Source: Cheilinus undulatus (taxonomy: Eukaryota > Chordata > Actinopteri > Labriformes > Labridae). Taken from it: DNA of 64,000 nt. A program made the position numbers and the translations under genes. Under the pieces are notes generated by a model. It searched no databases. It was not told the DNA's origin and was given only the letters and a program-made list of their open reading frames with translations. This document shows positions 1 through 12,562 of the stretch, piece by piece. Where the stretch lies: NCBI RefSeq assembly GCF_018320785.1, contig NC_054881.1:27663775-27727774 (forward strand), read 5' to 3'. Position 1 is the first letter of the stretch; each line of letters starts with the position of its first letter.

Positions 1-3000
1 ATGTTAAAATCTCTGCATTTGCGCTGTTAAGAGAGCGTTACTTAAGCGTTTGGCATGTCTTTATTTGCAGGGAATATGATAAATGTGCTGTTTATAGATA
101 TTAACAGATTTAAAAAAGGATAGGAACACTAAAGTAGAAATTCAGCTTAATTTTACACATATTAAGACTCTTACACACCTGTCTGAGGAGAATTAGGAAT
201 GTTCACGAAACCTGCTGCAGTTTTCATTTTTTTTAGAATAAATACTTCAATAACAGTTAGTGATTTCATTTTAATATAAACTTATTACCATTAGACTTAT
301 ATCTGACAAAAAAATAATTAATCTCCAGTGGCACTGTCTGTCTCTATCAGTAAAGTCACACAGAGAAGAGCTGTATTGAGAGGAGAGACAGAGAGAGAAA
401 GGACAGCATTTAGCTTTGTACATTTAAGAAGCCACAATAAATTTGGCTCAAAAAATAAAAATTATGAAAAAAATCACTCTGCCAGTCAGGCATTTCAACA
501 GGCATCCCAGATTCAGCTGTACGCTAGGGTTTTACCTAGTCTTGTTGCTGAAAACTCCCTGCCAGAGCTATACGTTCCTGTAGCCCAAAAGATGGCCCAG
601 CAGCTAATAAAGAGGACCCCCCTTTCCCTTTCCACCACCATGAAGCCTTAGCTCAACAGTTCGTAACATCAACTACTGGGAGTTCAAACGTGTGTGCCTC
701 TAAACAAGCTTTTTTCCTGATGATCACACAGGGGAGCTTCTTGCTCAAGGTCTGAAGATGCTCTCAAGTCATGGAACTTGTCAGAAACTCACCAAGTGGT
801 AATCAGTGTAAGTGTTTCCTCCCTTGCAAAACACTGTTTTGTATCTTTTTCACACAGGCTTTGTTAGGTTGGTTGGTTTGCCATCAACATCAGCTATGTG
901 GGCCAAGTAGAAAGAGACTTCGGTAGCTGGTTCTACGTATTCACCAGGTGAGGACGAGGAGGTATTATCTCCGAGGGTGATCGGCTTTCATCATGAGTAG
1001 CAGACTTATTGAGGCTGAGGCTCTTCTTCACTGTCTGAGGAGGCTGATGCTCAAGTTGAGCAAAGATGAATGACTGACAGGCACGTCTTTCTGGCCTGCT
1101 TGCCTTGCTCACACTGCTGCCTAGTGGATATGCATATAAAAATGTAATCCTCCATCCTGAATGTGCTTTATCAGGGTCATCAGAGCCACATACAGCCTGC
1201 AAAGAGGTACCGAACAGCAGAGAATTCTAATGAGAGACCGTTTGGAAAAAAGTACCAAAATTTCAGTACACCGTGTAACATTACCTTGGACAATGAAAAT
1301 TGTTAGTTTTATCTATCATTTGGCAACATGAAGCCAAAAGAAGAGGGTAAAATGTGTCCCATTCACTCAATAGGACAACGCTCCAAGGCTATGTAAATGT
1401 TACTAATCGCATTCACACTGATTTACAATACAGACATCAGAAGTTCCAACGTCTCCCAGCATGTTACAACCGGTAGTGGGGTAGGTTGTAACGGAGGGAC
1501 CCCTTGTATTTGACATTGATTTACAAGGCCTGTGATATTCTTGCAGAGGTTTGAATTTGCTCTATTTGAAACTAACAAATGTGGGTGCATCGTATAAAAG
1601 ATTTAGTTCTACCTCAAATATTCAGGGAGTTTGAAGTCCTGAAGCAAAAACTGTTGCAACCATTCCTGGTCTCCCCCAAATCATGTATTGCAAGATAGCC
1701 TGTAAGATATCGCGAAGGCAATCTTAGGCCATACTGCCCAGCCCTAGCCTAAGGTATATGCATTAATATTGTACTTTGGAGTAAACATTTATCGAGTGTC
1801 CGCAGGAAACACAAAGACACAGGCATTTGAAAGGGAAGCAGATTTTAGAAGTCAAACATAAAGCAAAGCATAATTTCAATAAGTATAGTGAACAAAGTTT
1901 TATTGTAATGTACAAAAACACCAATGAGGTTATCAAACAAAACTGACAACAAACTGAAACTTTACGTCTTGTCAAACATCTTATGCAGTTTTATTTATTC
2001 ATGCATTTTGTTCTTTTTGCCAAACTTCATTCTTTCACCAGTGGCAGTCATCAAACATTGTGTATGCAGAAAACAAGTCTTACCATTGTAACTCAGTAGA
2101 AAGCGTAAATGACTCCTTCCTTTGCAGCACCATACTAGAGATAAGAAAGGCAGAGCAGGTGAGTTATGAGTTATAGCTTACTGACACAGAGACACTGCAG
2201 CATTCCGCTTTACTTTAACTGTTCAGCTTTTCTCCTCTGTGGCTGGGTCCTGCCTCATCACCTCTCTCCCTCTTTCACCCCTCCTCTGGCACTCTCTCAT
2301 CTCCCATCCCCCCTCCCAATGCTGCATCCTCTCCCCTTCTCTACCTCTCTATCCCTCCTTCCCACATGTCTGTCTGTTTAAAACTAGAGCAACGTCTTAA
2401 TCGAGGCTCAGAGACGTGACAGGAATTTCTAAGCAACCATGTCTCTGCAGTACAGACACAAACAGCCACAGAGATCCGCAAACACACACATTCTGCTTGG
2501 CAGCCAATTAACAGCCTGCAATCTTGCGCCAAAGGAATAACTGCATGCTGATGAGCTGGCGATTCTGCGTGTTTGTGTGTGCGTGTTTGTGATTAGATGG
2601 TGGCCGTCAGAACCACTTAGACGGATGGACGGATATCTTTTTCATGTGTTCAGGGGAAGAGGAGGATTATGGCGCATTAAAAACTATTTCTATGAGGGAC
2701 TAAGACAAGACCAAGGAAGTATGTGCAAGTAATTCTTTGTGTGTGTGTGTGTGTGTGTGGGTGTGCGTGTGTGTTTGTGTATGTGTGGGAGGGGGTGATG
2801 CTATCTGGAAAGCTCTAAAATATTTGGGGTTTTGAGATTTTGAGCATTAGGGAAACAATGCAGATGATTTATATGGATCTGACTCTTGCTATCTCCTCCT
2901 CATCCATGTTCTCCTCTTTTCCTCACCTTTTGTTTCCACGTCCTCTTTACTTCAGTTCTTCCTTCACTTTGGGGAGTTCATCCAAAGGTGACTGCTGACA

Positions 3001-4892
3001 AAAACACTCAGCCCCTCCAAATCTCTTACTTTTTTTTAGTGTGTCAAAATATTGACATCAACTTTGACTGCACATCCCCCAGAATTGTTTCTTAAACCAG
3101 GTTTCATCATCTGTCCTTTTTTTTCCTTTTTTTTTGCTGTCTTTCCATGACAGATGAATGACAGACAAGACTGGGTTTATATTGCACTTCTTTTTTTCAT
3201 TGGCCTATTTCTCTGCAAAACCTTCATGACATTTTTTTGTATTCTAGAATTGAATACTAATAATAAAAATACCTCAAGTTATGAAATACTTAAGGCATGT
3301 ACATCATATAATACTTTACAATCGTAACTCACAACCACAGCTTATGTTTTTTAGACATTGTTACAAGGCAGGAAAATAATTCAATGAAAATCTAGCTTAA
3401 TTTTTAAGTTTATTCTTTCCTTTTAGCATTGATATGTCTTTTAAAACATCAATTGTGCTTGCTCCATCAAGAGGATCTGTAACTTAATGATGCCTATCCA
3501 CAAGAGAGATGCAACATGGACATTTGACATTTGCAATATAATTTAGACTGTTCACTTATGATAAAAACTAAATCAACCATAGTCACAAATATGAGAATAG
3601 TGTGTGTACAAGGCCAAGATCAGTTGACCTGACAAACAGAGCAGTTGATATCTGTTTAGTCTTTTTTGCAACTTGAATGACTCCTAGTGGTAAAAAGAAG
3701 AGAAAGCAGGAAAGGTGTTAAGATTTTGAGGATAACTTTTTCAAAAGGAAAGGGTTCCCTCTAGTGGGGTAATATGTAAAGGACAGGGAAGTCTTAAAAG
3801 AGACAGAAAGGGAAACATGACAGGCTGGAGCTTAGATGTCAAAAGGCATTAAGCTGGATCTGTAAAACGCAACACAACCCCTTCTTCTCAGGAAAAAATT
3901 GGCATGCACCAATGAAAAACATTTTCAACTTTTCCCTTTTTTTTTTATTCCCACTTTAAGTCTTTTCTTCAAATGATAAAGTGCTTTTTCTGACAAAGGT
4001 GTGAATAGCAACCATTGTCAGAAACTTTCAGAGGATATACTGTATAATCAACTCACAGAAAATTGGGGAATATCCTCTCAATACAGTCCATAGTTTTCAT
4101 TTCAGTTTGTCATACTTTCAGAAACCAGCTGGTTGTACTGTAGAAAAACCAAACGGATTTGCCAGCCCAGGGTGATTTTAGGATTATTTTTTAATTTATT
4201 TTTATTTATTTATGTTTGCACAAGAAAAGAATTACAATTTGTGTATACAGCTTTTCCAAGGAAAGTACATATGTGAAATTGTGCAGGTGAGGTAAGGAAA
4301 CCTGAGAAGGGCTTATAACTAAACCTCACCATGTAAAGTGTTCGTCATTACCAACCAGTAGTGATAATGGCCGATATACTTACCAATGGATCAGACCATT
4401 TGGTAAGCTCATTCAGAAATTGGAACATGTAGAGCTCCTTGCATGAGTTCAGTATTCCTGTTGAACAAGAACTATTTTTCTAGATATCAGATTTTTTTAC
4501 ACAACAATAATAGTAACGTTTGGTGAGTTTGGCACAAAAGTCTTGCAATAAATAAATAGTTGTACATTAATTTGTAATGAACTGTTGAGAATCTAACGTC
4601 AGTAACTTAACACTAGTAAGCCAACAAAGTTTTGAATGCACAACATGGAACAATGCATCTGTATAGTGTGTACCATTAGGTTACTGTTTTTCTCAAGCAA
4701 ATTATCTGAGTCTTTACCACCACTTAAATGAAATTTGTGTAAAATGATAAAGGACTAAATAGCATCTCACTCATTGTATGATCTCACCAGTCATAACCTT
4801 TGGGTTTGGGAGAAGAGGGTTTTTTTTTCACCAGTATGAGACATGGCACATGTAGAGGAATATGCTAGGCTTTAAATGTTATTGATCAGTAC
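1..4892. other. Left flank with no supported gene
   Basis: Intergenic AT-rich DNA. It holds a TG microsatellite near 2.75 kb and a pyrimidine-rich block at about 2259-2375. Short open frames around 480-650 and 940-1130 look mildly exon-like but cannot be assigned to any family. One of them is described as a finding. No repeats with clear ends were recognised here. Confidence 0.5.
2737..2790. repeat. Imperfect (TG)n microsatellite
   Basis: A run of TG dinucleotides, interrupted by GG, CG and TT steps after the first 25 bases, followed by a G-rich patch. Confidence 0.9.
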
Positions 4893-5266
4893 TAGGGATG
4901 AAATGATACCACATTTTTCCAGGCCAAGTACAAGTACTTACATTTGGGTACTCAGGGATACTGAGCACAAATATGAGTACATAATAATACTCTTCTTTCT
5001 TGTTTCTGTTTTCATCCCTCCTCTTGACAATTTGTTAGTGCTACTTTTGTCATCCTCATTTATTTTTAATATCACCAAACTGCATACATGGCTCCAACTT
5101 CGACTACATACTCACATAATGACATGCTAACATCATGCTTTAAAATGAAGAGGAGCATCTTCATCTGCTCAACAGCATCTGCAGTGTTTGATGAGTACAA
5201 ACATGAGTTTGAGTTCTTAGGCTCAGGATAGGCATCAATACCAGATCCTTTCATCATGCAACCCTA
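4893..5266. mobile_element. hAT-like MITE, 374 bp
   Basis: The left end reads TAGGGATGAAATGATACCA and the right end, reversed, reads TAGGGTTGCATGATGAAAGG. These are imperfect terminal inverted repeats beginning with the TAGGG typical of many fish hAT elements. The flanking octamers atcagtac and attagaac agree at 6 of 8 positions, as expected for an aged 8-bp target duplication. There is no coding capacity. Confidence 0.6.
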
Positions 5267-5916
5267 ATTAGAACTATACATTACTCAACATAAAAAGTAT
5301 GTGGGTTGCTCTAATTTAAATTTCACTCTAAAGGCAACGTTCAGATTGGCTCCCAAAGATATTTCCATGTCCTCATCTATGTTCAGCAGTCCTTCTTCCA
5401 ACTCCCGGACTTTTCCTCTGTAACCACTCTGAAGCTTTTGACTGCCTTATATACAAAAATCAAAAATGGAGACTATACAAGATCAAACGTACAGACGATA
5501 ATACACTAAAGAGAGACAGGGAGAGACAAAAGATAGATGAAGAGATTTTGTGTTCCCATTTTTACCATCCCTGTAGACACAGGGATAGTTTCTTATCCAT
5601 TGTCTTTTTTGTTGGTGTTTTTCTGAAACAGCTTGGATTCTCCATGAAAGACATTGATCTTTAGGGGTCTTATTTCCAAACTTAACCTCTTCACTTTCCA
5701 GCAGAGCAAATAGAGATGATTCTGGTAAATTCTTTGTCTTAATGACCACAAAGTAGATGTACTCTCAAACAATGTGTCAAAACTAAGCTAACTGGACAGA
5801 GATATGCAGACATACCCTTAGAGACCAAGCTGGTCTTGTTTTATAAACAATATTACACAAACAATATTACCTTGCATGCAAGATTGGTTGGCTTGTAAGC
5901 TGACCAATGCTTAACC

Positions 5917-6542
5917 CAGAGGTTCCCAAACATTTTCTGGCAGGCCCCCCTTTGGCAGAAGAAAATAATTTCAGGCCCCCACCCCTCCTCACCATACAAA
6001 TCAACATGTAAAATATTTAAATGTACGAAAAACACACTGTCAGCCCTATTTTTTCTATTTACCACAACTCCTCAAATTTTGTTTTTAAAACCTGACTCTC
6101 TGAATATAAAATTCCCTGAAAATAAAAAATTAGTCAACATTTTTTATTACTAAGTCATACTTTCAGTCCTACAATAATTTCAGCGACCACTGTGAGCTTT
6201 TGTTATGCGCTACAGATCTTCTCAGGACCCGGATGCAATTGTGAGACTACCACTCTCGGTTCATTTGCAATGTCCAGCTTTTACCTGTATTTTGTCTGGG
6301 TTGACATAAAAGCAGTAAAGCCCATCTCAGACTGGTAGGATGTTGCAAAAGGTAAGTGTTTGGCCAGGGCTTTCCTGCCTAGAAGTGGGCACTTATTTTC
6401 CACTCCAGTCAAAAATGCTGCGCCTCTTCTCCTGTGCTAAAGTCATTAGCTGATCTTGCTTTGCCTTGCCTAGCCCCCTCCTCCCCATCATGACACCGTG
6501 ACACCCCCTGGGGGTGCCCTAGGTCCACTTTGGGAACCACTG
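5917..6542. mobile_element. hAT non-autonomous element, 626 bp
   Basis: The ends are CAGAGGTTCCCAAA on the left and, reversed, CAGTGGTTCCCAAA on the right, the classic CAGNGGTTCCCAA hAT terminus. The element is flanked by a perfect 8-bp target duplication, gcttaacc, at 5909-5916 and 6543-6550. The interior has C-rich blocks next to both ends and no intact transposase. It lies about 0.8 kb past the stop codon of the glycosyltransferase gene. Confidence 0.88.
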
Positions 6543-6550
6543 GCTTAACC

Positions 6551-7380
6551 AGTGGAGCTATTGTGATGCAAGAAAAATGTATGCTTTGTCATAAAATTAA
6601 GTTTGATCAAATCAAATTATTTGTCTTGATGACTATTGCTTTATTTTATCACCATTAAAAATCCCATCTCTGTGACATTTTTAATAAACATGCATTCTTT
6701 GGAAAACATTACCAGTCAGTCCCATTAAAGCGTAATGGGCTAAAATTAGTGATAGATAAAAGACATAGAAAAATGGTCATTACATAGTTGTGTCATTACT
6801 AGTGGGACAGAGGAACAATTTTAATTGATTGCAAATGTACGAAATGTGGAATCAACTTTCAATCTTTCAAAATCAAACAATCAATGAACAAAAGCATTTC
6901 ACGCTTCTTATTTTAATGGTTGCTGCTGTCAAAAACCATTGGTAATGACTATGACTTAGTTGATGCAAGACTATAAGACTTTAATCATTAACGCCATTTT
7001 AAGTCATGAATAAAACAAACACACTTGTCCACCAGTGTACATATTCCAAATATATCAAAATCATTCTCTTTAAAGGTTTTCCAACACACTGCATTTTTTA
7101 AGTGTAGTAAACTTGACGTAAAAGGGTACAAAAACATACCTGTATTGATACTAAGAAAAAGAACCTTTGAGGTGTAATGCCTGCAAAATGCCCTTCAAGG
7201 GTCGATCTGTCTTTCTCTCACTGTTGCAAAACTCTAGGTTACAAGTTTAATTGCATGTAGCTTACACTGTGTGCTGGCTGCCTGATATGAACATGTAGTC
7301 ACATTTGCACACTTTCCCCATAAGTGTGTTGGGTACTACATCCTGTACTCAGTAGATTCTATTTGGCAGGCAAATGAGCC
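6551..7380. other. 3' flank of the glycosyltransferase gene
   Basis: AT-rich DNA downstream of the minus-strand stop codon, presumably holding its 3' UTR. A minus-strand AATAAA (plus-strand tttatt near 6640) is a possible poly(A) signal but is unremarkable in such AT-rich DNA. Nothing else is recognised. Confidence 0.35.
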
Positions 7381-8721
7381 CTAACAATGACCGGACAGAT
7401 CCTGAAGCCGCTTCCATAGTGTCAGCATCTCATTAGGACTTCGTCTGTGAACAAGCAGCACAGATTTGTAAGCACAGGGATTGCTCTTCTCTGTCTTTGG
7501 GAGATCAAATGTTAAAAAACCAGGGTGATGGCTTGGGGAGAGCCCCATCCTGTGCAGGCACATGCCCAGATAAACATCATCTATCGGAAAGAGACGCACC
7601 CTTTCAGATACTTTCTTCAATCGTAATGCAAGGGAGCCAGAATACACCACCCCTCCTCCACCAGCATAGGGTGGGTAAACTCCTTTGAAGAAATTTCCTG
7701 GTATAAAGTATTTAGTGGATGGCTCGCGATTTGGCATTGCATTATTTATAACATCACCCACAAACAAATTCATGTCGGTTTCATTTGTATAGGCTCTCCA
7801 CAGGATATGCTCCTCCCACTGCTTGTGCAGGTAATCCAGGAGGGCACCTGTTCGAACAAAGACATCATCATCCCCTTTAAACACAAAGATAGCTGTAGGG
7901 CAGTATTGCTGGAACCAGTGCCAGAACAAGAGGTCCTTTAGGGTCAAGTTGAAGAAAGTGTCTCTGAAGTCCCACTGTAGGATATCCCCATACTTTTGGT
8001 TCTCAAGCTCCAGGAGGTTTTTGAGATCTGGGTGAGGACCTGTACTAGAATCCTGCCTTCCAAGCAGAAACACGGTGCGCACTAATCCCCTTTTTTTATT
8101 AGATTCCCCCTTCACTAGACCACTGTGCCCCCACGTTTCACGGATGGCCTGCCTGTTTTCAAAGTTTCCAACTTGGGATTTGATGGCCATTATGAGCATG
8201 GGAGAATCCAGATTAAAGCTACTACTGTTCCTCCTACACACACCAGGCTGATTAATAAGGAGGGGATACTCCCTGCAATGCATTGACCTGATAAATGCCC
8301 TCAATTGTTCTGGAAAGCTGTCTATACCAAGCATACGAGGGACTGAACAATGTGATATACAGTCAGAAAGACATTCATCTTCGATTTCTGATAGGATTTT
8401 TGCATTTGGTTTTCTCACTACCCCAGTTGTGTTTCCTCGCAATATTGGATTATGCTGACGGTCCCAAGCATGCTGCAACTGGTTCCACAGGGCACTGTCC
8501 TCCAATCGAAGGTTCCAGAAAGGGCCAAGTGGGTGACGGGCTATTGCAGAGGAGTTTGCAGAAATTCCAGGGGCAATATAGTGAATGATTATTTTTGGAG
8601 GACTGTAGGAGATGGTGACAAATATAGACACCATAATGTAAACCAGAAGGTGGCCAGTCATCATGCAAGGTAGTAGACACATGCACAGCAGTCGGCTGTT
8701 GCATTTGCAGCATTTGCCCAT
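7381..8721 (-). CDS. Beta-1,3-N-acetylglucosaminyltransferase, B3GNT2-like (GT31 family)
   Basis: Encodes a 446-residue type II Golgi glycosyltransferase. The family transfers GlcNAc from UDP-GlcNAc in beta-1,3 linkage to galactose, extending poly-N-acetyllactosamine chains on glycoproteins and glycolipids. A short Cys-rich cytoplasmic tail (Cys 4, 5, 7, 13, 15, 19) precedes a signal-anchor helix at about residues 20-39, then a stem and the catalytic domain. GT31 landmarks are visible: RQAIRETWG (190-198), FKGDDDVFV with the metal-binding DDD at 284-286, YPPYAGGGG (349-357) and IDDVYLGMC (380-388). N-glycosylation sequons include NTT (97) and NLT (258). The whole ORF is one exon, as usual for B3GNT genes. 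The start ATG lies 25 nt after a good minus-strand splice acceptor, and the length is somewhat above that of human B3GNT2 (about 397 residues). Assignment to B3GNT2 rather than another B3GNT paralogue is by remembered similarity and is tentative. The gene is divergent to smad2. Confidence 0.93.
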   Translation of the reverse strand: MGKCCKCNSRLLCMCLLPCMMTGHLLVYIMVSIFVTISYSPPKIIIHYIAPGISANSSAIARHPLGPFWNLRLEDSALWNQLQHAWDRQHNPILRGNTTGVVRKPNAKILSEIEDECLSDCISHCSVPRMLGIDSFPEQLRAFIRSMHCREYPLLINQPGVCRRNSSSFNLDSPMLIMAIKSQVGNFENRQAIRETWGHSGLVKGESNKKRGLVRTVFLLGRQDSSTGPHPDLKNLLELENQKYGDILQWDFRDTFFNLTLKDLLFWHWFQQYCPTAIFVFKGDDDVFVRTGALLDYLHKQWEEHILWRAYTNETDMNLFVGDVINNAMPNREPSTKYFIPGNFFKGVYPPYAGGGGVVYSGSLALRLKKVSERVRLFPIDDVYLGMCLHRMGLSPSHHPGFLTFDLPKTEKSNPCAYKSVLLVHRRSPNEMLTLWKRLQDLSGHC

Positions 8722-8746
8722 ATCCTTTGTTTACAATGTATCACAC
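8722..8746 (-). other. 5' UTR start of coding exon with splice acceptor
   Basis: Read on the minus strand, tttctgtgtttccag ends at 8747, leaving 25 untranslated bases before the ATG at 8721. The pyrimidine-rich acceptor suggests the coding exon is joined to an upstream untranslated exon. Confidence 0.6.
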
Positions 8747-9337
8747 CTGGAAACACAGAAAAATAACACATTAAGTTGCATTTGTTTTAGAATTATGATA
8801 CAGAAAATATTTACATTACTCACTGACTCAGTAGCAAGGGTATAGCCTACTGCAAAGATCTTCAAAGCTAACACTGCTGGTTACCCTCTAGAGTTTCTGT
8901 CTCTATGGTGATGGTCCCACGAGGGCTACTATCTGTTCTTATCTACGCAATCAGAGTATCATCCAGCAACCACCAACAAGTGGGCTTAGAGCCCCTGTAG
9001 ACATATTGTGGAACAAGTAATAAGGAACAAATTGCATTGAGTACCCACCCTATGTTTAAACCTTAAAAGATGAAGAGATTTGATAATCCCTTTTCTTTGC
9101 CATGGAACTGTGTTTTTAATTATGTAGTGCCGTTGAATGAAAGACAGATCTACTGTTTGTTCAAACCATGATAGCCAAAAAGTAAAAGACCTGTTCATGT
9201 TGACCTTATATGTATATAACCTATATAGTCTATATAAAGGGAAGGGGAAAAAATCGCTATGTGATGTAGGCTACTGACAGAAACCTAATCCTGCCGATTC
9301 AGACGGTGAATGAGAGACAAAGTAAAGAGTTACTTAC

Positions 9338-9449
9338 ACGTATTGTAAGCTGACGTTGGATACGCCTTCTACGAGTAAACCACGGTGATTTGGTGTATCC
9401 AATAGGCTATATGTTTTAGTGTTTTCATCCGGCGTGTCAGCTGTTTATA
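9338..9449 (-). promoter_or_regulatory. Probable TATA promoter and untranslated first exon of the B3GNT gene
   Basis: On the minus strand a TATAAA occurs at 9449-9444 in a CpG-containing context. About 105 bp downstream is a consensus donor, CGT|GTAAGT, with the last exon base at 9338. Transcription starting about 25-30 bp after the TATA box would give a short 5' UTR exon (about 9415-9338) spliced over some 590 bp to the acceptor at 8747. This is inferred from signals only. Confidence 0.4.
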
Positions 9450-9867
9450 ACGTGGCCGGTCTGTAGAGCATCATTTTACGCAAATAATGGTGATGGTAGA
9501 ATCCTGTTCACATAAAGTAAACCTCATAACGCAGCAGTAGCATCCAAGCAACGGGTCCCAGGTGACTGTAGAGAGCATGCGCCTCTAACGCTTACGTGTA
9601 TACAAGAAAATACCTGCAAATTTCAAAGTCGTGCCAGACCGACTTAAACTCTGGAAGCAGCTTCATGAAGCGGTTTGACAGATGTAAAGACCTCGATTTG
9701 CATGCATGAGCTACGGCTGGATAGGCCATGCCTCCATTTTTGCATGAAGAGGGTAAATAGTCGATGAATTGTTGACCCTTCAGCAGCAATGGTCTATTAT
9801 TTAAAAGTTAACTTTTTCTCCTGATTGATGAAAACGTGAAGTAAGCCAACCATGACAGTCCATACCC

Positions 9868-10200
9868 AGTGTTTCCGCTACTTTTCTATTGGGAGGGCGT
9901 CCCACTCTGCCAACGCCCCCCTACTACTGAACCGCGAGTCAATTGTATTTTTTTTTTCTATATAGCGCCAGATCACAATAGAGGCCATTTAAGGATAACT
10001 TTCCTATAGAACAGGTTTTACTTGGTCATTTTATTAAACAAACTAAATAGCCAAAAGTTATTTATCTTGTTTATATTAATGTATCTAATTTCTAAGTCCT
10101 GGTTTTCTGCTCGTTCCCTCTGACTACATGAGCAGAGCCCCGCCCCCTCCTTTCTGTGCCAGAGCTGCGGTCACGTGTGTGAAGGGATGCTTTTACTCAG
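9868..10200. mobile_element. Possible left end of a degraded hAT element
   Basis: The sequence cagtgtttccgct followed by a GC-rich block resembles a common hAT terminus. No matching right end or target duplication was found, so the boundary and class are uncertain. The stretch from here to about 11.1 kb holds nothing else recognisable. Confidence 0.3.
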
Positions 10201-11181
10201 TATCATGAGAGAGTTCTCCAGTGCAACTGATTTATCCTCTGAAGATGCGTATGAACTGATGCCCCGCTTTTTTTACGCTTGAGATAGTTAAACGAGCGCT
10301 GAATTTCGGCGCGAGATTGCAGCAATTGCGCACAATTTATTTCATTTCTCGCAACAAGTCTGACACTTGTAATGCAGGTAAAATCCTGCAATCACCAATA
10401 TAAAACAAACCGGTGGGAAACGTGGTCAGAATCAGCGACAGTGGGTTCATGTCCGCAGCAGCTCCCTCTGGTCTTCTCATCACAGCAGGCAGAAATACGC
10501 ACGGCCTCTCTACAGACTGACTGAGCGGCCCCTCTGTGGGTCACCTGACGATCATTTTATCATTTTAAAATTCAACATTCATCTGGGATCTGGGATAAAC
10601 TGGTGGACGATCCCTTTTGTCCTTTTATTCCTCGCGTACATGTTTCTCATAGCGCCTGGCGCTATTGGCGATATTTATGAGCGTTATGACGCTCAGGAAT
10701 TACCTCGTCAACGCGTAGATTACGACAGAATCTCTTAAACCTTTATAAACGTAGGAGTATTGACAGAGATCACACAGGAAAGAGACAACAGGAGGAGAGG
10801 AGACATGAAATGTGTGTGAATAATAATATGGAAGAGAGAAAATGAGTTGATAAAGTCATTGGAGGACAATCAATCATCATTAAGAAATACATAATCTAAC
10901 CTAGCTATTATAAATATGTTACTGTAACATATAACATATTCTAATTGTGTTATATGTTACAATAAATGGTTTCCTAAATAATTTGTTTTGGTTATTTATT
11001 AGTTAAATCTTTCAAATGTCAGACTCATTTGCATGTGGGGATGCCTTTTGACAACAGAGGTAAACTTCCCGCTAATACGGGACTTGATTAATTTCTGACT
11101 TCTCAGAGAAGCCCAGTGAGCCAGCCCAAATTTGGGTATAAAAAGTTGAATTCAGTTTGAAATTCCTCATTCCTGTTCAAA

Positions 11182-12387
11182 ATGGTAGAACGTGGCAAGC
11201 TAACTGAAAATGAAAGAGGTCGCATTAAAGCACTTCATGATGCTGGATGGTCTCTGAGACAAACAGGGAAAGACATAAAGTGTTCTCACAGTGTGGCCCA
11301 GTATGCTTTGGAATCAATTGCCCAGACTGGTGCTTACAAAATGCGCCAAGGAAGAGGCAGGAAACCAAAGTTAACTGAGGCAGATGTCAGACACCTCAAG
11401 ATTTGAAGTACTAGAGACAGAAGGAAGACCCCTGCTGATTTTCAGGCAGAGATGAATGCTTCTAGATCAGAGTCTGAGAAAGTCTCCAGAATGACCATAA
11501 GCAGACAACTGACGGAACAAGGCTTAAAGGGAAGAATAGCTGCTAAGAAGCCATTATTGAGGCCTGCAAACATCCAGAAATGCCTCAGATTTGCCAGGGA
11601 GCACAAACACTGGACTGTTGATGACTGGAAAAAGATACTCTGGACAGACCAAAGAGTTTGAACTCTTTGGTCAGCATGGTCGTGTTTATGTCCGCAGAAA
11701 AGCAGAAGAACGTTTTGATGCCAGATGCATTGCACCCACAGTGAAACACGGTGGAGATTCCATTATGGTATGCGGTTCCATTTTTGGATACGGTGTGGAC
11801 AAATTAGTGAAAATCGACGGTATCATGAACAAGAACGTCTACCACAACATCTTAGTGCATCATGGAATCCCTTCTGGACTGAATCTGATTGGTCATGGGT
11901 TGATATACCAACAAGACAATGACCCCAAGCATACTTCAAAGCTGTGCAGAGACTATTTGACCAAGAAAAAGGAATCTGGAGTACTGGAACTGATGGACTG
12001 GCCAAGTCAAAGTCCGGATTTGAATCCTATTGAAAAAATTTAGGATTTAGTAGATTCAAATATTGATCGCACAAAAGTTTAATCTAAAGCAAGCCTGTGG
12101 GAACAGCTAGAAACTATTTGGAACTCAATAACAAAAAATACTGTGGAAAATTACATTAAAACAATGCCAGCAAGAATGCAAGATGTTATCAAGGCCAAAG
12201 GAGGCCATACAAAATATGAAGTTTTTTGGTTATTATGTGTGAAAAAGGACTATTCAGTTGTTTCAGTTTGTTATTTGCCAAATACACAGTAAAATTTTTA
12301 GTTTTAAACAAGTTTTCACAAGATTTCTAAAATAATTATGTTTTCTCATTTTTATGACAGGTGGTCTAATAAATTTGTTAAGCACTG
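11182..12387 (+). pseudogene. Tc1/mariner transposase pseudogene, DD38E type
   Basis: A broken transposase of the IS630/Tc1/mariner superfamily. Consecutive pieces lie in different frames: an N-terminal helix-turn-helix region (11182-11406, ending in a stop), a middle part with RMTISRQL and the first catalytic Asp in ILWTDQ (to about 11660, then a frameshift), and a C-terminal part with GLIYQQDNDPKHTSK and QSPDLNPIE (11591-12043). Counting from the Asp of QQD to the Glu of NPIE gives 38 intervening residues, the spacing of the DD38E group rather than classical DD34E. Homology continues after a further stop to about 12240. The right inverted-repeat end runs to 12387 and is followed by TA. The left end is not recognisable. 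Inactive. Confidence 0.85.
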
Positions 12388-12450
12388 TATATATATATAT
12401 ATATATATAAAAATATATATACACACACACACAGACACACACACACATAC
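12387..12450. repeat. (TA)n(CA)n compound microsatellite
   Basis: About 20 bp of TA repeats, an AAAATATATAT break, then CA repeats. It begins exactly at the right end of the Tc1 copy, so it probably grew out of the TA target site. Confidence 0.9.
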
Positions 12451-12562
12451 TCGCACATATAAATAGAAAAACTGGAATTCATAAAAATAAATTTTCCAGC
12501 ATAATCAGCTCATGTTAAACTTGTCTCCGTTCAATATCTGTATCAATTTCTAAATTTATTTT

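Noticed and set aside
1433..1495. Pair of gttacaac/gttgtaac-like motifs suggesting a small inverted repeat
   Set aside because: Arms are about 8 bp and expected by chance in this length of DNA.
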